DNA from: DATLAN01 sp035527455
GTDB taxonomy: Bacteria; Planctomycetota; Planctomycetia; Pirellulales; Thermoguttaceae
Length of the DNA stretch: 20,876 bases
Reading direction: 5' to 3'
NCBI GenBank assembly: GCA_035527455.1
Contig: DATLAN010000144.1
Coordinates: 1 to 20,876 of the forward strand
Every line of letters starts with the position of its first letter. Positions within the stretch are counted from its first letter, which is position 1. This document shows, piece by piece, positions 1 to 6,358 of the stretch. The position numbers and the translations under genes were made by a program. The notes beneath the pieces are model-generated. The model worked only from the letters and a program-made list of their open reading frames with translations. It made no database searches and was not told the DNA's origin.

Positions 1-597
1 CGCAAGGTGCTGGTCGAGCAGATGGGCGGCACGCTCGTGACGATCGCCAAGGACGTGAAGATCCAGATCGAGTTCAATCCGGCCCGGGTCGCCGCCTATC
101 GGCTGATCGGCTACGAGAACCGCATCCTGGCGGCCGAGGACTTCAACGACGACAAGAAGGACGCCGGCGAGATCGGGGCGGGCCACACGGTGACGGCCCT
201 GTACGAGGTGGTGCCCGTCGGTGAGCCAGTGGACGCGCCGTCGGTCGATCCGCTGAAGTACCAGGCTCCCGTCGAGCCGAGCGGCGACCCGTCGATCCGC
301 GACGAGATGCTGACGCTGAAGCTCCGCTACAAGGAGCCGGACGCCGACGAAAGCCGGCTGCTGGAATTCCCGGTGGTGGATCCGGGGACGGATTTCGGCC
401 GGGCGAGCACGGACCTGCAGTTCGCCGCGTCGGTCGCCTCGTTCGGCATGATGCTTCGCAACTCGCAGCACAGCGGCGACGCGACGTTCGACGCCGTGCT
501 GGAGATCGCCGCCTCGGCGACCGGGCCGGACGTACACGGATATCGGGCGGAGTTTCTCGATATGGTCCGTCGGGCCAAGGCGCTGGCGTCGCAGTGA
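1..597 (+). CDS. VWA-domain protein, YfbK type, C-terminal part (5' end outside window)
   Basis: The frame is open from the first base and ends with TGA at 595-597, so this is the last 198 residues of a longer protein. The visible part resembles the C-terminal region (DUF3520) that follows the von Willebrand A domain in E. coli YfbK-like proteins: 'KDVKIQIEFNPARVAAYRLI' then 'GYENRILAAEDFNDD', 'GEIGAGHTVTALYEV', and a late helix containing 'FAASVASFGMMLRNS'. In the family the upstream half carries the metal-binding MIDAS site and the protein is normally exported or membrane-attached; neither can be seen here. The role is unknown; VWA domains usually mediate protein-protein contacts. A GTG at 7-9 is in frame but is internal to the conserved region, not a start. 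It converges on the flippase-like gene, with only a hairpin cluster between them. Confidence 0.8.
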   Translation, partial: RKVLVEQMGGTLVTIAKDVKIQIEFNPARVAAYRLIGYENRILAAEDFNDDKKDAGEIGAGHTVTALYEVVPVGEPVDAPSVDPLKYQAPVEPSGDPSIRDEMLTLKLRYKEPDADESRLLEFPVVDPGTDFGRASTDLQFAASVASFGMMLRNSQHSGDATFDAVLEIAASATGPDVHGYRAEFLDMVRRAKALASQ

Positions 598-604
598 GCC
601 GTGG

Positions 605-691
605 GGCACGTTTTCAACGTGCCTATTCGGTTCCAGGCACGTTGGAAACGTGCCCCACGTTGGTTCTAGGCACGTTGGAAACGTGCCCCAC
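605..691. repeat. Three consecutive hairpin repeats between convergent genes; possible bidirectional terminator
   Basis: Three copies of a perfect 8-bp inverted repeat, GGCACGTT / AACGTGCC with a 3-base loop, lie at 605-623 (loop TTC), 637-655 approximately within the unit 636-658 (loop GGA), and 669-687 (loop GGA). The last two units are identical over 23 bases (636-658 and 669-691), spaced 33 bases apart; 601-623 is the same unit in the opposite orientation with one mismatch. The cluster occupies the whole gap between a plus-strand stop at 597 and a minus-strand stop at 693, so it could end transcription from both sides, though no clear T-run follows. It looks like a dispersed genomic repeat family. 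Confidence 0.8.
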
Positions 692-692
692 G

Positions 693-1751
693 TTAGTGAA
701 CCGACAGTCCTTGCAGCGGTTGTTCCTCTTCGACCTGCTGCATCGCTTCGGCGATCTCGCGTCGGCCGCTGAGGTAGTAGCAGACGCCGATCGCGGCGAT
801 CAGCACGCAGATCAGCCGATAGCCCAGCGCGACGACCAGGCCCGTGCCGGCCGCCACGATCACGCCCGGCTCGGGCGCATAGGCGGCGATGGTCCCGTAG
901 AGCGACTCGAGAACCAGCTCGAACGGCCCCACCGGCAGCGGCAGGACTCCCGTCGAGGCGCTCAGCGGGCTGACGACGAAGTGCGTCCGCAGCGAGAGCA
1001 CTTCGCCGAACAATCCCCGGGCGATCAGGTAGACGCCGGTGGCGAACAGGCTGTGAACGCCCACGCTCATCAGCACGGAGACGGTCAGCACGAGCGGCTG
1101 CCTGCGATACATTCGCACCGCCTCGATCAGGTGCTCGATCGGTTGCCCGATCTTCGGCAGCCGGCCCAGCGCCCGGGTGCCGCGGCCGTCGGTGAAGCCG
1201 GGGATCATCAGCACGGCGATCGCCGCGGCGCCCAGCGCGGTCAGCAGGAACGTGGCGTTGCAGATCACCTGGATCTCGGCGATGCGCAAACGGTGCAGTC
1301 CGGTCAGCAGGATCGCGGCGGTGGCCACGACGAACAGCGTGTACAGCCCGATGAGCCGATCGATCACCACGGCCGCCACGGCGCGGACCCGCTGCCGGGC
1401 GTCGTACTCCCGGGCGAGCATCACCGCCTTCAACACATCGCCGCCGACGATGCCCATCGGAGCCAGATTGAACAGGTAGCCGAGAAAGCCGATCCGCAGG
1501 CCCTCGGTCAAGCGGAACGGCAGGTCCAACGCCCGAACCAGGTACCACCAGCGGATCAGGGTCAAGGTGACGGCCGACGCGCAGAAGACCCAGGCGGCGG
1601 CCAGCAGTCCCCAGTTCTTCGGCTGGTGGACGAGTTGTTGGAAGACGTTTTCGCCGGATTCGTTGGTCGTGCCGGCGGCGTCCCAAGCCAGCCAGGCGAC
1701 GATGGCCAGCGAAATGCCGATCTTCAGCGTGGTGACGATGAGCTTCTTCAA
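693..1751 (-). CDS. Flippase-like / lysylphosphatidylglycerol synthase TM-region (UPF0104, AglD/YbhN type) membrane protein
   Basis: A 352-residue polytopic membrane protein with many hydrophobic segments, starting with a TM helix right after 'MKKLIVTTLKIG'. Features typical of the UPF0104/LPG-synthase TM family are the 'RWWYLVRALDLP' segment, 'FLGYLFNLAPMGIVGGDVLKA' near residue 110, an 'R.RAVAAVVIDRLIGLY' segment and, later, 'SPLSASTGVLPLPVGPFELV'. No soluble lysyltransferase domain is present, so this is the membrane part alone. Family members are thought to move or modify lipid-linked substrates; the location at the end of a lipid-sugar gene block suggests transport of a polyprenyl-linked sugar, which is inference. 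The start is TTG at 1751-1749, 45 bases after the UbiA stop; the Shine-Dalgarno is weak (GGTGAG about 9 bases upstream), so expression may depend on read-through from the upstream gene. Confidence 0.8.
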   Translation of the reverse strand: MKKLIVTTLKIGISLAIVAWLAWDAAGTTNESGENVFQQLVHQPKNWGLLAAAWVFCASAVTLTLIRWWYLVRALDLPFRLTEGLRIGFLGYLFNLAPMGIVGGDVLKAVMLAREYDARQRVRAVAAVVIDRLIGLYTLFVVATAAILLTGLHRLRIAEIQVICNATFLLTALGAAAIAVLMIPGFTDGRGTRALGRLPKIGQPIEHLIEAVRMYRRQPLVLTVSVLMSVGVHSLFATGVYLIARGLFGEVLSLRTHFVVSPLSASTGVLPLPVGPFELVLESLYGTIAAYAPEPGVIVAAGTGLVVALGYRLICVLIAAIGVCYYLSGRREIAEAMQQVEEEQPLQGLSVH

Positions 1752-1796
1752 CGGCGAATTCTCACCAGCCGGTTCCCGACGCGTGGGCGTCCGCAG

Positions 1797-2729
1797 CTAC
1801 CAAATTCCCAGGCTCCAAATCACGGCCACGATCCAGCCCAGGGCACAAACCTGGCTGGACCGCGAGTTGAGAGCGACGTCGACCGGCGAGCCGCCTTCGT
1901 TTTCTACGTTGGCCAGGCGGAGATAGTTGAGGATTCCGAAGGCCACGAACGGCATCGAGGCCATCTCGCGGCCGGCCCTCAACACTTCCGAATCCATAGT
2001 GTACAGGGCATAGGCCAACAGGGCCACCCCAGCACAGATGGTGATCGCCTGATCCAGGAAGGCCTGCGTGTATCCTCGGAGACTGGGCCGATGGTTGGGG
2101 TCCAGCCCGGCCGTCAGGTCGGCCCGACGCTTGACGAAGCCCAGGAACAGGGCCAGCGACGAGGTACACAACAGCAGCCACGCGGAGGCGATTGCCCCCA
2201 CCAACGCACATCCCAGGAGCACGCGGATGACGAAGCCCGAGGAGAGCAGGAACACGTCGAGCACGGCCACGTGCTTCGCGCCCATGCTGTAGGAGACGTT
2301 CAGAGCGAAGTAGGCCAGCACCAGGGTGACGGCCTGGAGATGCCCGGTCGACGCACACAGTCCGACGCCGAGCAGCAACAGGACGGCGATTTGCACGACC
2401 GCGGTCGCCGGCGAGACCAGCCCCGCCGCGATCGGCCGGCGGCATTTGCGCGGGTGGAGCCGGTCGGCCTCGGCGTCGAACAGGTCGTTGAGCGTGTAAA
2501 CGGCCGAGTTGATCAGGCAGAAGCCCAACAGCCCGACCAGGAAAGGCAACATATCGAACCGCACGGCCGTCGCGCCCACCGCCGTGGCAGCCGCCATCGC
2601 AAAGGGGACCGGAATCAGCACGAAGACGTTCTTGATCCAGTCCCGCGGCCGGGCGAGACGCAAAAGACTCGCGGCCGTTTGCGTCTTTCCGTGAACGTGC
2701 TCTACATGCGATTTGCCGGTAATGCTCAT
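1797..2729 (-). CDS. UbiA-family decaprenyl-phosphate phosphoribosyltransferase-like (DPPR synthase)
   Basis: A 310-residue, roughly nine-helix membrane prenyltransferase homologue. The first catalytic Asp-rich motif reads 'YTLNDLFDAEADRLHP' followed by 'RKCRRPIAAG', as in Rv3806c (UbiA) of Mycobacterium, and the opening 'LLRLARPRDWIKNVFVL' is also characteristic. A later 'GFVIRVLLGC' and 'LFLGFVKRRADL' match the second conserved region. The known enzyme transfers phosphoribose from PRPP to a polyprenyl phosphate, the first step towards polyprenyl-phosphoryl-D-arabinose. The next two genes upstream in the same direction are DprE1- and DprE2-like, which strongly supports that assignment over other UbiA functions. 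The start at 2729 has GAGGA six bases upstream. No Rv3807c-like phosphatase is seen beside it. In planctomycetes the carrier is probably undecaprenyl rather than decaprenyl phosphate (inference). Confidence 0.85.
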   Translation of the reverse strand: MSITGKSHVEHVHGKTQTAASLLRLARPRDWIKNVFVLIPVPFAMAAATAVGATAVRFDMLPFLVGLLGFCLINSAVYTLNDLFDAEADRLHPRKCRRPIAAGLVSPATAVVQIAVLLLLGVGLCASTGHLQAVTLVLAYFALNVSYSMGAKHVAVLDVFLLSSGFVIRVLLGCALVGAIASAWLLLCTSSLALFLGFVKRRADLTAGLDPNHRPSLRGYTQAFLDQAITICAGVALLAYALYTMDSEVLRAGREMASMPFVAFGILNYLRLANVENEGGSPVDVALNSRSSQVCALGWIVAVIWSLGIW

Positions 2730-2817
2730 GCCATGTCCTCACGCATCAACCATTATTCGAATACGGAATCTCAACATGGAAACCCTTGTCCAGCACGGAC
2801 TGCGGCCGCAATCGAAC

Positions 2818-2833
2818 GGCGGGCAAGCCCGCC
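2818..2833. repeat. Perfect 7-bp hairpin in the dprE2-ubiA gap
   Basis: GGCGGGC-AA-GCCCGCC is a perfect palindrome in the 151-base gap between the DprE2-like stop (2881) and the UbiA-like start (2729). No T-run follows on the minus strand, so a simple intrinsic terminator is unlikely; it may be a dispersed repeat, an mRNA-stabilising stem or an attenuator between co-transcribed genes. Confidence 0.6.
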
Positions 2834-2880
2834 CGCTAAACGTTGTTATCACAGCCTCTCCTTTCTCTCTCCACGCGGCC

Positions 2881-3618
2881 TCAGAACTTGATCCTCCGCA
2901 TCACGAACCGCGGCAGGTTGCGGATCACGCACATCACGTAGCGCCACGCCGGGGGAACGTAAACCTCCGGCCGGCCCCGCTCGATCGCCCGCAACACCCG
3001 CCGGGCGACGTCGCCCGGCTCGCCGGCAAAGGGCGGCGGGTCCAATCCGGCGGTCATGCCCGTCTTGACGAAACCCGGCTTGACGCACACCGTCTTCAGC
3101 CCCTCGGCGCGGAACTTGTGGTCGAGCCCTTCCAGGTAGCGCGAAAGCCCCGCCTTGGCCGAGCCGTAAAGGATCACCGGCTTGCGGCCGCGCTCCCCGG
3201 CCACGGAACTGAACACGCAGAGCGTCCCCCCGCCGGCGGCCAAGAGTCGCGTTCGGGCCTCTTCGCAGAACAGCACCGTGTTCGTGAAGTCGGCCGCCAA
3301 CAGCCGGGCGGCGAACTCGCGATCCGCTTCCAGCTCCTCCTGCGTGCCGAACAACCCGGCCGTGACGATCACCGTGTCGAATCCACCGAGTTCCTTCTCG
3401 GCCGCGTCCAGGGCCGGGGCGAAGGTCTCCGGTTTAAGCAAATCGCAAACGGCCCAGTTCACCGGAGGGTCGGCACCGCGGATTTCCAGGTCCCGGGCGG
3501 TCCGATCGAGTTCTTCCGGCACGTGTTCCAAGAGAAAGAGCCGCTCGCCGCGCTCGGCCAACAGCCGCGCCAACGCCCGACCCATCCCTTTCGTCGCGCC
3601 CAGCAAAACGGCTTTCAT
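2881..3618 (-). CDS. dprE2: Short-chain dehydrogenase, DprE2-like (decaprenylphosphoryl-2-keto-D-erythro-pentose reductase)
   Basis: A 245-residue classical SDR. The nucleotide-binding motif 'GATKGMGRALA' is at residues 7-17, the NAG-like strand reads 'VIVTAGLFG', the catalytic Ser is in 'CVFSSVAGERG' and the Tyr/Lys pair in 'YGSAKAGLSRYLEGL', followed by 'VKPGFVKTGMTAGL'. This matches DprE2 (Rv3791, about 254 residues), which reduces the 2-keto intermediate made by DprE1 to polyprenyl-phosphoryl-D-arabinose using NADH. Alone an SDR would be hard to name; the ATGA overlap with the DprE1-like gene (stop 3617-3615, start 3618-3616) makes the assignment convincing and implies translational coupling. 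GGGAGA lies just upstream of the start. The C-terminal end, 'CVIRNLPRFVMRRIKF', is basic and amphipathic, consistent with membrane association near a lipid substrate. Confidence 0.85.
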   Translation of the reverse strand: MKAVLLGATKGMGRALARLLAERGERLFLLEHVPEELDRTARDLEIRGADPPVNWAVCDLLKPETFAPALDAAEKELGGFDTVIVTAGLFGTQEELEADREFAARLLAADFTNTVLFCEEARTRLLAAGGGTLCVFSSVAGERGRKPVILYGSAKAGLSRYLEGLDHKFRAEGLKTVCVKPGFVKTGMTAGLDPPPFAGEPGDVARRVLRAIERGRPEVYVPPAWRYVMCVIRNLPRFVMRRIKF

Positions 3619-5102
3619 TTTTCATCTCCCAACAAGCGAACCGACTGGGCGCTGCGGAGTCTGCCCTGCGGGTCCCATTTCCGGCGGACTGCGTTGAAGG
3701 CGTCCAGCCGCGGCTCCATCGCGCGGAAATGCTCCGGCCGGGTGAAGGCGTCCTTGGTCAGGTAGATGCGTCCCCCTTCGGCGATCACCCGCTCGTTGAG
3801 CCGATCGACCAGCGGCTGGGTCTTTCGGCGGTGGACGGGAAAATCCATGGCGATCGAGATGCCCGGCCGGGGGAACGAGAGCATGCCCTTGCCCTCCGGT
3901 CCGCAGTCCTTGATCACGCAGAGGAATCCCATCCCGCCGCCGGAGACGAACGCGTCGAGGAACCGCCTCGCCGGGCCGTTGTCTTCGGCGTGGGGGAGCA
4001 CGCACTGATACTGGGTGAAGCCGCGGCGGCCGTAGACCAGGTTCCAGTCGTCGATCGCGTCGAGCGGATAGAAGAAGGCGTCGGGGCGTTCGATGCCGCG
4101 CCGGACCCGCCGGAAGTGTTTGTGGTAGTAGAGCAGGTTGAACGCCTTCATGCTCGCCTTGCCCAGCGCGAAGGCGGGAAACTCGAAGGGGATGCGTTTT
4201 CGGCGTTTGAGCTTCGGCGGCCGGTCGGGCGCTTCGTGCGATTCGGCCCAACGGCCCTTCATCAGGATGCCGCGTCCGAGGCTCTTGCCGCGTGCCAGGC
4301 AATCGACCCACCCGACGGTCATCGGCCACTGTCCGGCCGCCTCTTTCAGCCCGGCGATCATCCGGTCGAGGTTCGGTATCCTTTCGCTTTCACCCCAGAT
4401 CCACGGCGAGGGAATCCGGTGCATCCGGAACTCGACTTCGAGGATATGGCCGGTCAGTCCCATGCCGCCGAGGGTTGCCCGGAAGAGTTCCGGCTCGTGG
4501 GCGTCGGAACACTCGATGATGCGGCCGTCGGCCGTGCGGAGTTTCAGGCTGCGGACGTGCTGGCCGAAGCAGCCGTCGACGTGGTGGTTCTTGCCGTGCA
4601 CGTCGGAGGCCACCATGCCGCCGAGGGTGACGAACTGGGTCCCCGGCGAGACGGGCGTGAACCATCCGCGGCGGAGCAGCAGGCGGTTGAGTTCCAGCAG
4701 CGAGAGCCCGGCCTCGGCCCTGAGGATGCCCGACTCGACGTCGAACGAAAGGAGCCGGTCGGCGAGCGTCGTGTTGGCGACCGTATCCTCCGCACCCGCC
4801 GGCAGCGATGAATCGCCGTAGGACCGGCCCAGCCCGCGGCAGAGGTTGGCGTTTTCGGTGCTCTTTTCGAGGTCCTCCGACTTGATCTCGAGGCCATCGA
4901 CCACCGGGCAACGGCCCCAGCCGGCCAGCTTCGTCCGATACGCCTTCCGCGGCATGGCTGCGTGCTCGACTTTCTCGGCCGGTTGGAGGCGACAGGGCTC
5001 TTCGCCCACGCGTGCCGCCACCCACCGGTCGCAGGGGCCCGTAATGACAGACCGCTGGTCCATTTCGGAGGAGGTTTCGAGAGTACTGGTTTCTGTAGGC
5101 AT
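3615..5102 (-). CDS. dprE1: FAD-dependent oxidase, DprE1-like (decaprenylphosphoryl-beta-D-ribose 2-oxidase)
   Basis: A 495-residue flavoprotein of the VAO/FAD-binding type. Homology to mycobacterial DprE1 (Rv3790) starts at 'KLAGWGRCP' (about residue 55) and includes the FAD loop 'CRGLGRSYGDSS', 'PVSPGTQFVTLGGMVASDVH', the hallmark 'HGKNHH' (first His = residue 169), 'LGGMGLTGHI', 'YPLDAIDDWN' and 'GGRIYLTKDAF' (Lys450, aligned with Lys418 of the mycobacterial enzyme). It should oxidise the 2-OH of polyprenyl-phosphoryl-ribose. Two oddities: an N-terminal extension of about 40 residues, and Ala418 in 'SIAMDFP' where Mycobacterium tuberculosis has Cys387. The start ATG at 5102-5100 is chosen because AGGGAGA lies about 5 bases upstream; an in-frame ATG at 5153 has no such site. 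The stop overlaps the DprE2-like start. Confidence 0.9.
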   Translation of the reverse strand: MPTETSTLETSSEMDQRSVITGPCDRWVAARVGEEPCRLQPAEKVEHAAMPRKAYRTKLAGWGRCPVVDGLEIKSEDLEKSTENANLCRGLGRSYGDSSLPAGAEDTVANTTLADRLLSFDVESGILRAEAGLSLLELNRLLLRRGWFTPVSPGTQFVTLGGMVASDVHGKNHHVDGCFGQHVRSLKLRTADGRIIECSDAHEPELFRATLGGMGLTGHILEVEFRMHRIPSPWIWGESERIPNLDRMIAGLKEAAGQWPMTVGWVDCLARGKSLGRGILMKGRWAESHEAPDRPPKLKRRKRIPFEFPAFALGKASMKAFNLLYYHKHFRRVRRGIERPDAFFYPLDAIDDWNLVYGRRGFTQYQCVLPHAEDNGPARRFLDAFVSGGGMGFLCVIKDCGPEGKGMLSFPRPGISIAMDFPVHRRKTQPLVDRLNERVIAEGGRIYLTKDAFTRPEHFRAMEPRLDAFNAVRRKWDPQGRLRSAQSVRLLGDEK

Positions 5103-5143
5103 GATCGTCTCCCTAGAAAAAGGATAGATCGGGCCGAGCCGGT

Positions 5144-5172
5144 CATTTAGCAAGTAACGCCATCTGTGGCAA
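5144..5172 (-). promoter_or_regulatory. Candidate sigma-70-type promoter for the dprE1-like gene
   Basis: On the minus strand TTGCCA (5172-5167, 5 of 6 to consensus) is followed after 17 bases by TAAATG (5149-5144, only partly like TATAAT), about 42 bases before the DprE1-like ATG. It lies downstream of the twin hairpins after gmd, so it would restart transcription for the arabinose-donor genes. The -10 match is poor; housekeeping promoters of planctomycetes are not well defined. Confidence 0.3.
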
Positions 5173-5248
5173 GATCGAACGGCAAACGGGTTCTCATGGA
5201 GGGGGGTTGAGAGTCAGGTAGCAATCATGCGGAATGTGAGACCGCAAA

Positions 5249-5302
5249 GTAGCCGTCTCGCTCCGCGAGACTTGGCTACATCTCGCTCCAGCGAGATGGC
5301 TA
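5249..5302. repeat. Twin hairpin repeat downstream of gmd
   Basis: Two adjacent stem-loops: GTCTCG-CTCCG-CGAGAC (5255-5271) and ATCTCGCT-CC-AGCGAGAT (5280-5297). Both are bracketed by TAGCC/GGCTA arms, so 5250-5278 is a longer imperfect palindrome. The outer pair changes from G-C in the first to A-T in the second, a compensatory change that suggests the structure itself is kept. The unit sits immediately after the gmd stop codon (5300) on the minus strand, overlapping its last bases, and may end or stabilise the gmd transcript. Confidence 0.7.
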
Positions 5303-6271
5303 CAGTAGCTCCTTCTTTACTCGCTCCAGGTCCGCGTCGACCATCATCCGCACCAACTCGGGGAAACTGACTTTCGGTTGCCAACCCAACACCGTGCGGG
5401 CTTTGGTCGCGTCGCCGCGCAACACATTGACCTCGGCCGGGCGAAACAGGGACGGATCGGTCTCGACGTACTTCTGCCAATCGAGTCCCACGCGGTCGAA
5501 CGCCAGCGCGACGAAATCGCGGACCGAATGCGCCTCGCCGGTGGCCACCACGTAGTCGTCCGGGGCGTCCTGTTGCAGCATCATCCACATCGCCTGGACG
5601 TAGTCGCCCGCGAATCCCCAGTCCCGCTTGGCGTCGAGGTTGCCCAGCTTCAGCTTCTGCTGCACGCCGAGCTTGATCCGGGCCACCGCGTCGGTGATTT
5701 TTCGGGTGACGAATTCCTTCCCCCTGAAGGGCGATTCGTGGTTGAAGAGGATGCCCGAGCAGGCAAAGATATCGTAGCTTTCCCGGTAGTTCACTGTGAT
5801 CCAATGGCCGTACACCTTGGCCACGCCGTACGGGCTGCGGGGCCAGAAGGACGTATTTTCCGTCTGCGGTTCCTCCCGCACCTGGCCGAACATCTCGCTG
5901 CTGCTGGCCTGATAAAAACGGATGTCGCGGTCGACCAGCCGGATCGCTTCCAACACGCGCGTGACGCCCAAGGCCGTGAACTCGCCGGTCAGCATCGGCT
6001 GGAGCCAACTGGTGGGCACGAAACTCTGCGCGGCCAGGTTGTAGACCTCCTGCGGGCGCACGTCCCGTACCAACGCGACGATCGACAACTGATCGAGCAG
6101 ATCGGCGTGATGCAGCACGAGCCGGTCTTGAAGGTGGGCGATCCGCTCGAAGCTATCCGTACTGCTGCGGCGGACCATTCCGTGGACCTCGTAGCCCTTG
6201 CCCATCAAGAACTCGGCCAGGTAGGCCCCGTCCTGGCCGGTGATGCCGGTGATGAGTGCTTTGCGAGTCAT
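5300..6271 (-). CDS. gmd: GDP-mannose 4,6-dehydratase
   Basis: A 323-residue extended SDR. The NADP-binding motif 'ITGITGQDGAYLAEFLM' is at the N-terminus, and 'GYEVHGMVRRSS', 'YNLAAQSFVPTSW', 'ASSSEMFG' (catalytic Ser/Glu), 'SPYGVAKVYGHW' (Tyr-x3-Lys), 'ILFNHESPFRGKEFVTRKI', 'GNLDAKRDWGFAGDYV' and 'RPAEVNVLRGD' are all Gmd signatures. It converts GDP-D-mannose to GDP-4-keto-6-deoxymannose, precursor of GDP-rhamnose, GDP-fucose and related sugars. It is shorter than E. coli Gmd (373 residues) but within the range of bacterial homologues. The start at 6271 has AGGA about 7 bases upstream. No partner reductase (RMD, GMER) is next to it. It shares strand with the arabinose-donor genes but is separated from them by 197 bases with hairpins, so it may be a separate transcript. 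Confidence 0.93.
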   Translation of the reverse strand: MTRKALITGITGQDGAYLAEFLMGKGYEVHGMVRRSSTDSFERIAHLQDRLVLHHADLLDQLSIVALVRDVRPQEVYNLAAQSFVPTSWLQPMLTGEFTALGVTRVLEAIRLVDRDIRFYQASSSEMFGQVREEPQTENTSFWPRSPYGVAKVYGHWITVNYRESYDIFACSGILFNHESPFRGKEFVTRKITDAVARIKLGVQQKLKLGNLDAKRDWGFAGDYVQAMWMMLQQDAPDDYVVATGEAHSVRDFVALAFDRVGLDWQKYVETDPSLFRPAEVNVLRGDATKARTVLGWQPKVSFPELVRMMVDADLERVKKELL

Positions 6272-6291
6272 GGGCGGGTCCTGGGGGGTTG

Positions 6292-6349
6292 TCAGTTGTC
6301 AGTTATCAGTTGTCAGTTTTCAGTGGTCAGTTTTCAGTGGTCAGTGGTC
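6292..6349. repeat. Heptamer tandem repeat (8 units TCAGTKN) between the response regulator and gmd
   Basis: Eight consecutive 7-base units read TCAGTTG, TCAGTTA, TCAGTTG, TCAGTTT, TCAGTGG, TCAGTTT, TCAGTGG, TCAGTGG (6292-6347), followed by a partial TC. The first five bases vary only at position 5 (TCAGTT/TCAGTG change), while the last base is free. It fills most of the 87-base gap upstream of the gmd start. It may be a simple replication-slippage array; a regulatory role in spacing or protein binding is possible but unproven. Confidence 0.85.
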
Positions 6350-6358
6350 GCAAGCGGC

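Noticed and set aside
594..2891. Long plus-strand open frame of 765 codons opposite the flippase-like and UbiA-like genes
   Set aside because: It starts in the hairpin repeats, is rich in Gln/Arg/His/Asp with no domain, and lies antisense to two well-recognised membrane proteins; a high-GC shadow frame.
5148..5162. Sigma-54-like TGGCGTTACTTGCTA on the minus strand 46 bases before the dprE1-like ATG
   Set aside because: Only 8 bases separate GG and GC; sigma-54 promoters need 10, and the spacing is strict.
6292..6349. Heptamer array considered as a CRISPR-like array
   Set aside because: The unit is 7 bases with no spacers and no cas genes nearby; a simple tandem repeat.
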